Assembly (NCBI GenBank): GCA_947566645.1
Contig: CANOKL010000001.1
Coordinates: 124,001 to 188,000, forward strand
Direction: 5' to 3'
Source of the DNA: an uncultured Lachnospiraceae bacterium
GTDB taxonomy: Bacteria; Bacillota; Clostridia; Lachnospirales; Lachnospiraceae
DNA length: 64,000 nt
Shown here: positions 42,560 through 51,316 of the stretch, piece by piece
Layout of the letters: every line of letters starts with the position of its first letter
Numbering within the stretch: the stretch's first letter is position 1
Translations under genes and position numbers: made by a program
The notes under the pieces: model-generated
The model's input: the letters and a program-made list of their open reading frames with translations, nothing else
Databases searched by the model: none
What the model was told of the DNA's origin: nothing

Positions 42560-44979
42560 AAAACAGACCACTATGTACAGTATGTCTGATTCTCTCTCTT
42601 CTGATCTGCGGGGCAGTGTGTATCGGGAAGGAAAGGGCAGTGAAAGAGCTTGCCCCCTCCTCCCTTGAGCGCAGCGCCCGGGACGGAGACGAGATTGTCC
42701 TTGCAGGGCAGATATACAAAAAAGAAATCAAAGATGACTATCAGATCTTATATCTAAAAAATAATTCCATCAGAAATCAAGAACAATTCTTTACAGAATC
42801 CAGAATCATAGTGTATGAAGAAGAAAAGACAGAGACACGGATCGGACAGCGGGTGAAGGTAAGCGGCGAGGTCTCATTTTTTCAGTCCGCTCGTAATCCC
42901 GGAAATTTTGACCAGAAGCTCTATTATCAGAGACAGGATATCCATGGATCCGTGTGGGCGGGAAAGCTTAAGATCATAGACAGCAGGCCGGACGTGCTGG
43001 CTGACAGGCTGGAGCGGTTCCGGCAGAGATGGGGCAAAGTGTTTGAAAAATATATGGGCAGAGAGGATGCCTCGGTGCTCTCGGCCATGATACTGGGCGA
43101 AAAAAGCGGCGTGGACGCGGAGATTTCAGGGCTGTACAGGGGAGTGGGGATCGGCCATCTGCTCGCCCAGTCAGGTCTGCATTTATCCTTTATCGGAATC
43201 GGGATCTATCAGATCCTGCGGAGACTTACCGGCTCTTATCCGGTGGGCGGCGCATCCGGCATCCTGTTTCTGGCACTATATATTCTTATGGCCGGTTTTA
43301 CCGTGTCGGTTGTCCGGGCGCTGGTAATGTTTCTGTTCCGCGTGGGGGCAGATATGGCGGGACGGCATTACGATGCGCCGACGGCACTGTCCGCTGCCGC
43401 CGTAGTAGTATTGCTGTGGAGGCCGCTCAGCCTGTATGACGGCGGGTTCTGGCTGTCCTTTGGTGCAGTGTCTGCGATTCTGGCGGTAGTGCCGGTGGTT
43501 ACAGATGCTTTACATGGCGGTCCGGTGCGGGTGACAGGCAACGGGAAGAAAGAGGCGCGGAGTTCTCAGGGACAGAACAAGGAAGGCCGTTCTTTGTCCT
43601 GGTATTTAAAGAGTGCCCGGGAGTATGTATGGCAGGTGATTTTGCAGGGATTGACGGCTAGCGCCGGGATCAATCTGGTTATTCTTCCGATTCTGCTTTA
43701 TTATTTCTTTGAATTTCCGCTTTATTCTTTTATTCTGAACCTCTTTGTAATTCCGCTGATGTCAGTATTATTATTTTTGGGGATGGCAGGAAGCCTGTCT
43801 GCACTGTGGTTTGCACCTGCCTCCGCCGTACTGTTCTGGATATGCGGCAGAATTCTGTGGATTTATAAAATGAGCTGTGAGATAACGCTTTGTCTGCCGG
43901 GAGCAAGGCTTGTAATTGGGAGGCCTGATTTGTGGCAGATTGAGGTATATTATGGGATTTTGTTTTTGGGGTTGGGTTTGCTGAGAGCTCTTCTCTTATC
44001 AGTGAAGAAGCAGGAAGAACAGGAGAAAAAAGGCAGTCAGGAAGATCAGCGAAACCGGGGCAATCAGGAAAATACGAACCGCAGAGACAGGAGAAAGAAA
44101 CAAAGTGCTGTGTTTTTTCTATGGGCAGTGGGAATTCTGATTTTAACGACTCGCTTTGGAGAGAAAGGGAAACTTACAACCATGATTCTGGACGTGGGAC
44201 AGGGGGACGGAATCTTTATGAGAGGACCAGAAGGCAGCACATATCTGGTGGATGGCGGGAGCAGTGATGTCAAGAGGGCCGGGCAGTACAGGCTGGAGCC
44301 ATTCTTAAAATCCCAGGGAGCCGGCGTGCTCGATTATGTGTTCATATCCCATGGTGACAGCGATCATATGAACGGTGTAGAAGAGCTGATTGAGAGACAG
44401 AAAATTGGCGTGAAGATCCAGACACTGGTGCTGCCGGTGCAGGAGGTGTGGGATGATGCCTTAGAGGGACTGGCAAGGAAGGCACAGAAACATGGAATCC
44501 GCGTCGTTGTAATAGAACCAGGGCAAAGTCTAAGGGAAGGGGAGCTGGCGGTCACCTGTATACAGCCGGGAAATATGGGAATAGAAGGTGATACAGGACT
44601 GGAACCAGGCAATGCGGCTTCCATGGTACTGGCAGTAAGATATGGAAAATTTGATATGCTTCTTACCGGAGATGTGGAGGGAGAGGGGGAAGAACAGCTT
44701 GCCAGGCGGCTGGAGGAGCATTACCAGAACCGTACGTGGGACGTCTTGAAGGTAGCGCATCATGGTTCAAAGAACTCATCAACAGAAGAATTCCTGCGGC
44801 AGGTTCATCCTGCTTATGCATTCATATCAGCGGGACAAAAGAACCGGTACGGGCATCCGCACAAGGAAACGATAGAGAGGCTTGCAGACACTGGATGTAA
44901 CATCTATTCAACACAGGAAAATGGGGCGGTTATAGTGGAGGTGGAAGCTGGAAAAACGGTCAGAATAAAGAAATACTGA
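42556..44979 (+). CDS. comEC: ComEC/Rec2-family DNA internalisation protein
   Basis: 807 residues from a GTG overlapping the previous stop. Order: membrane helix, OB-like DUF4131 region (about 40-160), the polytopic Competence domain (about 185-480, 'IGHLLAQSGLHLSFIGIGIY'), a charged linker of Gln/Glu/Arg/Asn, and a beta-lactamase-like domain ('LDVGQGDGIFM', 'FISHGDSDHMNGV', 'VAHHGSKNSS'). It forms the channel for single-stranded DNA. All domains are intact. In related genomes holA follows comEC directly; here about 8.8 kb separate them. Confidence 0.92.
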   Translation: MKNRPLCTVCLILSLLICGAVCIGKERAVKELAPSSLERSARDGDEIVLAGQIYKKEIKDDYQILYLKNNSIRNQEQFFTESRIIVYEEEKTETRIGQRVKVSGEVSFFQSARNPGNFDQKLYYQRQDIHGSVWAGKLKIIDSRPDVLADRLERFRQRWGKVFEKYMGREDASVLSAMILGEKSGVDAEISGLYRGVGIGHLLAQSGLHLSFIGIGIYQILRRLTGSYPVGGASGILFLALYILMAGFTVSVVRALVMFLFRVGADMAGRHYDAPTALSAAAVVVLLWRPLSLYDGGFWLSFGAVSAILAVVPVVTDALHGGPVRVTGNGKKEARSSQGQNKEGRSLSWYLKSAREYVWQVILQGLTASAGINLVILPILLYYFFEFPLYSFILNLFVIPLMSVLLFLGMAGSLSALWFAPASAVLFWICGRILWIYKMSCEITLCLPGARLVIGRPDLWQIEVYYGILFLGLGLLRALLLSVKKQEEQEKKGSQEDQRNRGNQENTNRRDRRKKQSAVFFLWAVGILILTTRFGEKGKLTTMILDVGQGDGIFMRGPEGSTYLVDGGSSDVKRAGQYRLEPFLKSQGAGVLDYVFISHGDSDHMNGVEELIERQKIGVKIQTLVLPVQEVWDDALEGLARKAQKHGIRVVVIEPGQSLREGELAVTCIQPGNMGIEGDTGLEPGNAASMVLAVRYGKFDMLLTGDVEGEGEEQLARRLEEHYQNRTWDVLKVAHHGSKNSSTEEFLRQVHPAYAFISAGQKNRYGHPHKETIERLADTGCNIYSTQENGAVIVEVEAGKTVRIKKY

Positions 44980-45053
44980 TTTTTTCTGTGGAAATGCCTC
45001 TGTCTGGTTGTTATAATATATTTGGAATCATTCTTTTACGGTCAGTGCAGTAT

Positions 45054-45107
45054 ATACCCTCGTTTCGCCGGGGCAGACCCTGCACAGACCTGTCTGGACG
45101 GTTACAT
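45054..45107. repeat. Intergenic repeat (TTTCGCCGGGG family)
   Basis: ATACCCTCGTTTCGCCGGGG, CCCTGCACAGACCTGTCTGG, ACGGTTAC. Uninterrupted form of the repeat at 30223-30345. Confidence 0.5.
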
Positions 45108-45132
45108 CGAAATTACACCCTTTCGCATCATA

Positions 45133-46428
45133 TCAGACCTCCATATTCTGAGGCAGCACCAGATTTAAAATAACAGCCACAAGAAATACAACGGCTACAC
45201 AGTTCTGTGCGAACACATTCTGGACCATCTGAGGGAAGACTGCAAATATTTCAGGAACCTGTGTAAAACCGATTCCTGTGCTTAGGGACAGGGCAATGAT
45301 CGTAATGTTCCGCTGGGAATAGCCGCACTTTCCGATCATCTGCAGTCCGCTTACGACGATGGTTCCAAACATCATAATAGTACAGCCCCCCAGCACTGCA
45401 TCCGGCAGGGTTGCCAGAAGTGCCCCGAATACAGGGAAGATTCCGGCAATGATCATGATTATGGCGCCTGTGGCAATCGTAAACCGGTTCACGACCCTGG
45501 TCATAGCTACAAGGCCGACATTCTGGCTGAAAGAGGTAATAGGCAGACAGCCAAAAAAGGAAGAAAGGGCGCTGATAAAGCCGTCGCAGGCCAGGGAGCC
45601 GGAGACTTCTTTGGCGGAAACTTCTCGGTTCAGCCCGGAAGTGGCCAGAGCTGAGGTATCTCCGATGGTCTCTGTGGCAGATACAAGAAAGATAAGTACT
45701 ACAGAGACGATGGCATTCATGTTAAACTCCGGACGGAACGGGAGGATTGACGGAAGTGCTGCAAAGGAGGCTGATTCCAGGGCGGAAAAGTCCACCATGC
45801 CCATGCAAATGGCTGCGATATATCCCACGGCAAGCCCGAAGAGCACGGAGAGCTGTTTCCAGTAAGATTTCGCAAAAATGTTGAAGATCAGACAGCATAA
45901 GAGCGTGACTGATCCCAGGATCCAGTTGGATGCCGAGCCGAAACGTTCATTTCCGCTGCCGCCGCCGAAGGAGGAAGCCCCTACAGACAGCAGGGAAAAG
46001 CCGATAGCCGTCACAACACTTGCCGCGACCACAGGCGTGATCAGCCTGGTCCAGTATTTTGCAAATAATCCAAGGATGCCTTCCACAATACCGCCAATGA
46101 AAACAGCACCTACAATAGCAGGATAGCCGTAGGTGGGCCCGATATAGCAGAAAACGGAGACAAAGGTGAAACTGATTCCCATAACAATGGGAAGCCCGGA
46201 ACCGATTCTCCACAGGGGGAACAATTGTATGAGGGTTCCGATTCCGGCCATGATCATAGCGTTCTGTATCAGCATGGCGCTCTGTGCAGAATCCAGGCCG
46301 CTGGCGCCCGCAACGATGATGATGGGAGCAATATTAGCCACGAACATGGCCAGTATATGCTGCAGCCCCTGCCTCTCCTGTTGTATTTTCAGCCTGAGTC
46401 CGGAAAGTGACTGTACCTGCGGCAGCAT
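45133..46428 (-). CDS. Uracil-xanthine (NCS2) permease
   Basis: About 431 residues from the only suitable ATG (46428), with 12 or so hydrophobic segments. Family motifs: '[19 protein letters not shown]', '[13 protein letters not shown]' and '[14 protein letters not shown]'. It probably imports xanthine for Xpt, encoded just upstream on the same strand. The start is odd: it lies inside xpt, about 95 nt before the xpt stop, with no ribosome site. The usual 20-30 hydrophilic N-terminal residues of such permeases are absent, which suggests a deletion joining both genes. Confidence 0.85.
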   Translation of the reverse strand: MLPQVQSLSGLRLKIQQERQGLQHILAMFVANIAPIIIVAGASGLDSAQSAMLIQNAMIMAGIGTLIQLFPLWRIGSGLPIVMGISFTFVSVFCYIGPTYGYPAIVGAVFIGGIVEGILGLFAKYWTRLITPVVAASVVTAIGFSLLSVGASSFGGGSGNERFGSASNWILGSVTLLCCLIFNIFAKSYWKQLSVLFGLAVGYIAAICMGMVDFSALESASFAALPSILPFRPEFNMNAIVSVVLIFLVSATETIGDTSALATSGLNREVSAKEVSGSLACDGFISALSSFFGCLPITSFSQNVGLVAMTRVVNRFTIATGAIIMIIAGIFPVFGALLATLPDAVLGGCTIMMFGTIVVSGLQMIGKCGYSQRNITIIALSLSTGIGFTQVPEIFAVFPQMVQNVFAQNCVAVVFLVAVILNLVLPQNMEV

Positions 46429-46972
46429 CCATACTGTCCACAATGGCAAGGGATTCCAGATGATAGCCGAGATTCCGGATGGTGCGCCCGCCTGGCTGAA
46501 ATCCTTTCTCAATGGCAATGCCGATTCCGGCAAGGGTGGCCCCCGCCTGAGACACGATGGAGATCATCCCCTGCAGCGCACAGCCGTTTGCCAGGAAGTC
46601 GTCAATGATCAGGACATGGTCGTCAGGGCCTAAAAATTTTTTGGATACAATAACCTGATTTTTGCATTTGTGGGTAAAGGATTCTACTTCCGCCATGTAC
46701 ATGCTTCCGTCTATGTTGATGCTTTTGGATTTTTTGGCAAAAACAACAGGCACATCAAAATATTCGGATGCAATGCATGCAATCCCGATGCCGGATGCTT
46801 CGATGGTCAATATTTTGTTAATATAGGTGCCTTCAAACCGGCGTTTCCATTCCTCGCCCATCTGCCGGAAAAGTCCGATGTCCATCTGGTGGTTCAGGAA
46901 GGTATCAACCTTCAGGACATTTCCTTCTTTCACGATACCGTCTTTTTGAATCCGCTTTTCTAAAAAGTTCAT
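46334..46972 (-). CDS. xpt: Xanthine phosphoribosyltransferase
   Basis: 212 residues; the family usually has about 190. It converts xanthine and PRPP to XMP. The PRPP site '[17 protein letters not shown]' is intact, as is '[13 protein letters not shown]'. The normal end would be near 'GTVTFR'; the last 21 residues ([21 protein letters not shown]) are read in another frame of the permease gene. AGGAGG (about 46982) precedes the ATG. I found no purine riboswitch in the leader. Confidence 0.92.
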   Translation of the reverse strand: MNFLEKRIQKDGIVKEGNVLKVDTFLNHQMDIGLFRQMGEEWKRRFEGTYINKILTIEASGIGIACIASEYFDVPVVFAKKSKSINIDGSMYMAEVESFTHKCKNQVIVSKKFLGPDDHVLIIDDFLANGCALQGMISIVSQAGATLAGIGIAIEKGFQPGGRTIRNLGYHLESLAIVDSMDAAAGTVTFRTQAENTTGEAGAAAYTGHVRG

Positions 46973-47097
46973 TTTGTTTTCCTCCTAAGTAAATTTTTTC
47001 TGCCAGCTTCCTTTATCTGATAGTTCCATTGTATCATATTCTCCATTGTAAAGTTACAAAAAATAGAAGAACCTTATACAGACCTAAAAATTTTCGC

Positions 47098-47157
47098 GGT
47101 CAAAAATATGTTTTTTAAGGACAATGGATGGAATTTTTTTTTTACAAAATGTATACT
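47098..47157 (+). promoter_or_regulatory. LytTR-type activated promoter 1
   Basis: Direct repeats GGTCAAAA (47098) and GGACAATGG (47119), 21 bp apart; -10 TATACT at 47152-47157, 33 nt after the start of the second repeat. The -35 position (TGGAAT) is poor, so an activator is likely required. Controls the gene at 47339. Confidence 0.7.
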
Positions 47158-47338
47158 GGAGATATAAAAGAATATTTGTAGAAATAAAATAATGAATTTT
47201 TTGGCCTAAAGCAATAATCTTAGATGGAAAGATTTTAGGTGAAGTATAGATATTTGGTGCGATAAGATGGCCTTTTTATGGCAAAAATGGTGCAGTATAT
47301 AGTTTTGTCTGTTTATAATATATACGAGGAGGTAGCAC

Positions 47339-47899
47339 ATGATGGGATACGATAGTATGGAAGTGGAGATCATCAGATTAGGTCTTCGAGATATAGAAAG
47401 ACGGGGACTATCAGCCAAGGAAGTACTAAAACAGAGCGTTATCTGGCTGGGAGAAAAGTATGAGATGACAAAAGACGAAAGGTATTTGGATAAAGCGGTA
47501 GGACATATTCATGCCTATTTGGAAATGGGGTATCCATATGAGAACGGGGAAAAGGAATTTCAAGTGATATTAGATATGCTTGGGCAGAAGGTGGAGGATG
47601 TATTCCCAAAGCGGAATATGAAAAATGAAAAGGTTCCGCTAAGGAAGTCGAGGATTAACCAGTTATTGGGAAAATGGAACCCGGGTCTGCATTCAATGAA
47701 GATAGCTGATGCTGTGGATGATATAATAGACAAATCGCTAAACAGGCAAATCGGAGAATATACGTATCACTGTGGAAAGGTAATAAAGCAGAACGGAAAC
47801 GACGCTTTGTGGGAAAAGACATTTAAACTCTATGTCCGGGAGGACGAAGTTATATTCCAGGATGTAAATCAAGGTCAATATTATATGCTCGGCGAATAA
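47339..47899 (+). CDS. Uncharacterised 186-residue protein under LytTR-type control
   Basis: I do not recognise a family. The protein is soluble and rich in charged helices, without signal peptide or membrane segment. The middle (about 85-115) is Lys/Arg-rich ('FPKRNMKNEKVPLRKSR'). A C-terminal part with 'FKLYVREDEVIFQDVNQGQYYM' looks like beta strands. GAGGAGGT lies 6 nt before the ATG. It has its own promoter with the same direct repeats as the two-component operon downstream, so it probably belongs to that signalling circuit. Confidence 0.7.
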   Translation: MMGYDSMEVEIIRLGLRDIERRGLSAKEVLKQSVIWLGEKYEMTKDERYLDKAVGHIHAYLEMGYPYENGEKEFQVILDMLGQKVEDVFPKRNMKNEKVPLRKSRINQLLGKWNPGLHSMKIADAVDDIIDKSLNRQIGEYTYHCGKVIKQNGNDALWEKTFKLYVREDEVIFQDVNQGQYYMLGE

Positions 47900-47995
47900 A
47901 ATGATATCAGTATCAAAAGGTTATGCTTATATTATATAATGGATATTTCAGAGTACATTTGTTGCTTTACATAGTGAACGGCAACGTGTTTTTAT

Positions 47996-48053
47996 GGCCA
48001 AAATCGTTATTTTAAGGTCAAATGGATGAAAAAAATATATTTTGTGGTATGAT
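47996..48053 (+). promoter_or_regulatory. LytTR-type activated promoter 2 (two-component operon)
   Basis: Direct repeats GGCCAAAA (47996) and GGTCAAATGG (48016), 20 bp apart; -10 TATGAT at 48048-48053, 32 nt after the second repeat. Suggests that the regulator encoded downstream activates its own gene. Confidence 0.75.
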
Positions 48054-48137
48054 TAATTAGATGATATATGGAGCAAAAGAGTATTCAGTTTTACAGTGTG
48101 AAAAATATACTTCAGTACGATTGAGGAGAATCAAAGA

Positions 48138-48851
48138 ATGAAAATTGCGATTATAGACGATGATATTGCAATTCTAAGAAATATCAGGGCATGTGCTGAA
48201 AAGGAGATTACTCCGAAGGATGAAGCAGAGATTTTTATTTATACCCGAGCAGAAGATTTTCTCCAGGAAGTGGAGCAGGGGCATGAATTTGACATTTTGG
48301 TTTCTGATATTGAACTGGGCGGAATGGGTGGAATGGAGCTCGGAAGAAGAATACAGAAGCAAAAGTACCGGATCTATTTGGTGTTTTTGACCGCATATTC
48401 TGAATATGCCGCAGAGAGCTATACATTGGAGGCATACCAGTATATCTTGAAAGATGATATGGAAAAAAGGCTTCCTATGATTCTGCGGCAGTTAATTGAT
48501 TGTGTCAAAAGAGAAAAGAGACAATTCCGGATGATTGGTACCCCAACAAGCAAAGAGAAGGTGTATTACAGGGATATTATTTATATAGAAAAGGAAAAAG
48601 AGAAAAAATATATACGGTATACAACAGTGTACGGCATTCGTAAAGAGAGAATTCCATTGAAAAAGTTACGTGAGGAACTGACAAGTGATGAATTTATTTT
48701 GGTAGATCGGGGATATATTATAAATGTGAATCATATTGCATGTATGAATGATAATCTAATTATAATGGATAATACAGAAAAGCTCTTTGTCAGCAGAAGC
48801 AGCTTCAAAAAAGTAAAAGGGCAGATAAATCTGTATAGAGGGAAGCTTTGA
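48138..48851 (+). CDS. LytTR-family response regulator (AgrA-like)
   Basis: 237 residues. Receiver domain (about 1-120; acidic 'IIDDDIA', phospho-Asp in 'ILVSDIELGGMGGMELG') and a LytTR DNA-binding domain (about 135-235, 'VYYRDIIYIEKEKEKKYIRY', 'FILVDRGYIINVNHI'). LytTR proteins bind two direct repeats about two helix turns apart, which is exactly what lies before this gene and its two neighbours. It overlaps the kinase gene by 4 nt. Confidence 0.9.
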   Translation: MKIAIIDDDIAILRNIRACAEKEITPKDEAEIFIYTRAEDFLQEVEQGHEFDILVSDIELGGMGGMELGRRIQKQKYRIYLVFLTAYSEYAAESYTLEAYQYILKDDMEKRLPMILRQLIDCVKREKRQFRMIGTPTSKEKVYYRDIIYIEKEKEKKYIRYTTVYGIRKERIPLKKLREELTSDEFILVDRGYIINVNHIACMNDNLIIMDNTEKLFVSRSSFKKVKGQINLYRGKL

Positions 48852-50158
48852 TGTTAGCGCGGATGGTGCTGATAGGGATTAGTATTTTTGAAATTGGACT
48901 ATTATACTGGCTTTTATGCAGTACTGTTTTACAGAAAAAGTATTTTGGGAAAAAAGATTGGGCGATTATTGGGGGAAATACGCTTGGTCTGGGGACAATT
49001 TTAGGCATAAATCGAAGCCTGAGTTTTTTTTCAAGTAGTTTATTTATTATAATTTTCGTTATTACATGTATATGCGTATTATTAGTAAAGAAACAAAATA
49101 AGCTATTGCAAACTGTAATTATAACCTTATATTATTCAACAGTTGCCTTACTGGATTTTTTCTTTGCTTCTGTAGGCATGATGATATTAGGGCAAAAGTT
49201 TGACGGTATGGTGTATACAAGGGCAAATTCATGGACTGAATGTATCATTTTTATCAGTTCCAGGTTGATAATAACTGGCTGTATAAGAATGTTTGCTAAA
49301 CAGAAGTATGAGGAGATATATATATGCGAATTTCAGGCTATTTTGTCCATAATTTCAATAATTATGTGTCTAATATTGAGGTGGTATCAAATTGAAGTTG
49401 TAAAAATGATATATGAGAATGGTGAACGAGATGCACGAGCCGTGGGAGCATCGCTGGCAGCTGTTTTACTGATTGTTTCTTTTATAGGAATATTGTGTCT
49501 GAAAAATAAAACTCTTGAAAAAGAAAAAGAGATATTGGTCATGCGGGATTTTATGATGACACAAAAGTTTAAAGAACTGGAGAGTGTCATTGAAAAAAAT
49601 AGACAGTTATCACATGATCTGAGAAACCATCTGATAGCCTTGAAGAATTATGAAAAAGAAGGCAATTATGAAGGGATAAATAGTTATATAGAAGAGATAC
49701 AACATGAGTTTTTTGAGATTAAAGTACGGGCATGGACAGGAAATCAGATTGCTGATATGATTATGGAACAAAAAAGAGCCTTGGCAGAACAGGAAGGAAT
49801 CATATTTACGATACAGGCAATACCGATTGCAGAGTGGTTTTTTAGTGACAGTGAAACCTGCTCGCTGTTAGGTAATCTGTTGGATAATGCGGTTGATGCA
49901 TGCAAAAGAATGGATGTTGATGCGAAGAGATGGATATTTATAAAAATAGAAAAACAAAAGCAACTTTTATTTATAAGAATCATGAATTCTATAGGTGAAG
50001 CCCCTGTCATGAAAAAAGGAAAACCGATTTCTGTGAAAGATGATAAAAAGAATCATGGCTATGGATTGAGAAGTGTGGAACGAATTGTAAATAGATATGA
50101 TGGTGTTATAACATATCAAATGGAAGAAAAATTTTTTCAGGTTAATCTTTCATTTTAG
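48848..50158 (+). CDS. GHKL-domain sensor histidine kinase (AgrC-like)
   Basis: 436 residues. Six or seven membrane helices in the first 215 residues, then a coiled-coil dimerisation helix with the phospho-His box 'LSHDLRNHLIALKNYEKE', N box 'LLGNLLDNAVDACKRM' and a G box 'NHGYGLRSVERIVNRYDG'. This architecture is that of peptide-sensing AgrC/ComD kinases. No agrB, and no typical agrD with a thiolactone Cys, is next to it, so the signal is unknown. Confidence 0.9.
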   Translation: MMLARMVLIGISIFEIGLLYWLLCSTVLQKKYFGKKDWAIIGGNTLGLGTILGINRSLSFFSSSLFIIIFVITCICVLLVKKQNKLLQTVIITLYYSTVALLDFFFASVGMMILGQKFDGMVYTRANSWTECIIFISSRLIITGCIRMFAKQKYEEIYICEFQAILSIISIIMCLILRWYQIEVVKMIYENGERDARAVGASLAAVLLIVSFIGILCLKNKTLEKEKEILVMRDFMMTQKFKELESVIEKNRQLSHDLRNHLIALKNYEKEGNYEGINSYIEEIQHEFFEIKVRAWTGNQIADMIMEQKRALAEQEGIIFTIQAIPIAEWFFSDSETCSLLGNLLDNAVDACKRMDVDAKRWIFIKIEKQKQLLFIRIMNSIGEAPVMKKGKPISVKDDKKNHGYGLRSVERIVNRYDGVITYQMEEKFFQVNLSF

Positions 50159-50190
50159 ATATAGTATTAATTATACGAGGGAGGTGTAAT

Positions 50191-50283
50191 ATGCGGCAGA
50201 AAACAGATTTTGATTATGCAGGAGATCTGTCTGTAAATAACAAATCTGATGGCCAAAATCTATTCTTTAAGGACAAATGGTAG
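50191..50283 (+). CDS. Possible 30-residue peptide downstream of the kinase
   Basis: ATG 50191 with a strong GGGAGGTG (50179-50187) opens 30 codons: MRQKTDFDYAGDLSVNNKSD then GQNLFFKDKW. No Cys and no double-Gly leader. The last 11 codons coincide with the LytTR repeats of promoter 3, so the frame may be fortuitous. The ribosome site and place after the kinase make it worth noting. Confidence 0.35.
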   Translation: MRQKTDFDYAGDLSVNNKSDGQNLFFKDKW

Positions 50284-50309
50284 AATTGTTAATAAAAAAG
50301 AACTATAAT
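50251..50309 (+). promoter_or_regulatory. LytTR-type activated promoter 3
   Basis: Direct repeats GGCCAAAA (50251) and GGACAAATGG (50271), 20 bp apart; -10 TATAAT at 50304-50309, 33 nt after the second repeat. Controls the secreted protein at 50386. Confidence 0.75.
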
Positions 50310-50385
50310 AAGAATATAAATAAGATATCTTATAGAAATTCAATGCAGGTGTTGGAAAATTATTATGAAGCGAGGAGGTAAAAAC

Positions 50386-50886
50386 ATGAAGAAAAGAAGA
50401 GGATTAGTAATAGTTTTTGTAGTGTTAGTTATGTCTTTTGCTGCAGCCTTATCTGCCAGTGCAGATGAGAAAGATCCATACCAGGCAGTAATTGATAAAT
50501 TAAATGAGGAATATTCAGTGAATATTCGTCCCATGACACCAGAGGAAAGAACAAGGTTTGCACTTCCGCAAGTAAGAATGCAGGATATGCCTTTGGATGA
50601 ATTTGAGGCACATTTGCGTGAAGGAATTATAGAAAACAAGCGCGCAAATGAGGAGGCGGAACGGAAATTTGCAGAAATGGAGAAATGTGAAAAGGAATGG
50701 GTGAGTCATTCTGAAGCAGGTTTGGAGTTTGCGGATCGGGAGAGTAGTTATTCAGAAGAAGCAGGGATTGCGAGGACGAATAAAATGGTTACGAGAAGTA
50801 AAACTGTCTCGCTTTCTTGGATGCGAGAAGATCTTATGCAGTTCGGATGGCCGGTTATACGTTATCAAGAAAAACAGGCCAGGTAG
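50386..50886 (+). CDS. Secreted protein under LytTR-type control, probably frameshifted near its end
   Basis: 166 residues. Signal peptide ending SASA (about 25). The mature part is a charged helical region (Glu-rich, about 60-110) and a Ser/Thr-rich part; no known family. GAGGAGG (50372-50378) sets the start at ATG 50386. After an A5 run (50870-50874), one extra base would let the frame go on as TGQVVDANASRYAEFWAGSG and stop at 50937-50939, a more protein-like end than the present QAR stop. A one-base loss is therefore suspected. Confidence 0.65.
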   Translation: MKKRRGLVIVFVVLVMSFAAALSASADEKDPYQAVIDKLNEEYSVNIRPMTPEERTRFALPQVRMQDMPLDEFEAHLREGIIENKRANEEAERKFAEMEKCEKEWVSHSEAGLEFADRESSYSEEAGIARTNKMVTRSKTVSLSWMREDLMQFGWPVIRYQEKQAR

Positions 50887-50970
50887 TTGATGCTAACGCG
50901 AGCCGTTATGCAGAATTTTGGGCGGGGAGCGGCATGTAAAATCAGAACACCCATTTTATTGCTGTATGGC

Positions 50971-51010
50971 ATTCGGCCCGGTATCCGGATATTCGGATAC
51001 CGGGCCGAAT
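50971..51010. terminator. Terminator after the LytTR regulon
   Basis: A perfect 17-bp stem (ATTCGGCCCGGTATCCG / CGGATACCGGGCCGAAT) with loop GATATT, followed by TGTTTCCAGTTTTG. Confidence 0.85.
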
Positions 51011-51133
51011 TGTTTCCAGTTTTGCAAGAATGTATTGTATAATCTTGATTTCTGTAGTAATATATGGATATAATATCTTGATTAATGTAATAATTATATT
51101 CATAAAAATCGCGATTTATGTTATGGCAGTATA

Positions 51134-51298
51134 CTAGTACAGCATTGCGTAATTAACAGTGAATTCTGCACTCGCTATCTGTGCCAGATGCACGTCTCCA
51201 ATCCTAGACGTAGCCCGCTACGCCGTCGGATTGTAGCCGCACATCTGACGCAGATATCAAGCACATTATTCACTGTTAATTAAGCAAGGCTGTACTAG
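51134..51298. repeat. 165-bp MITE-like palindromic element
   Basis: Terminal inverted repeats of about 31 bp: CTAGTACAGCATTGCGTAAT... on the left, CTAGTACAGCCTTGCTTAAT... read inward from the right. The interior is also an imperfect palindrome (ATCTGTGCCAGATGCAC against ATCTGCGTCAGATGTGC). It has no coding capacity. Shorter forms lie at 35900 and 41550. Confidence 0.85.
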
Positions 51299-51316
51299 AA
51301 TGAAGGAGAGACTATC

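Noticed and set aside
46973..47097. Purine riboswitch before xpt
   Set aside because: I looked for the conserved TATA ... GTTTCTAC-type core on the minus strand and found none.
47900..50365. Complete agr quorum-sensing system
   Set aside because: The kinase and regulator are AgrC/AgrA-like, but no AgrB protease and no AgrD-like peptide with a thiolactone Cys is present.
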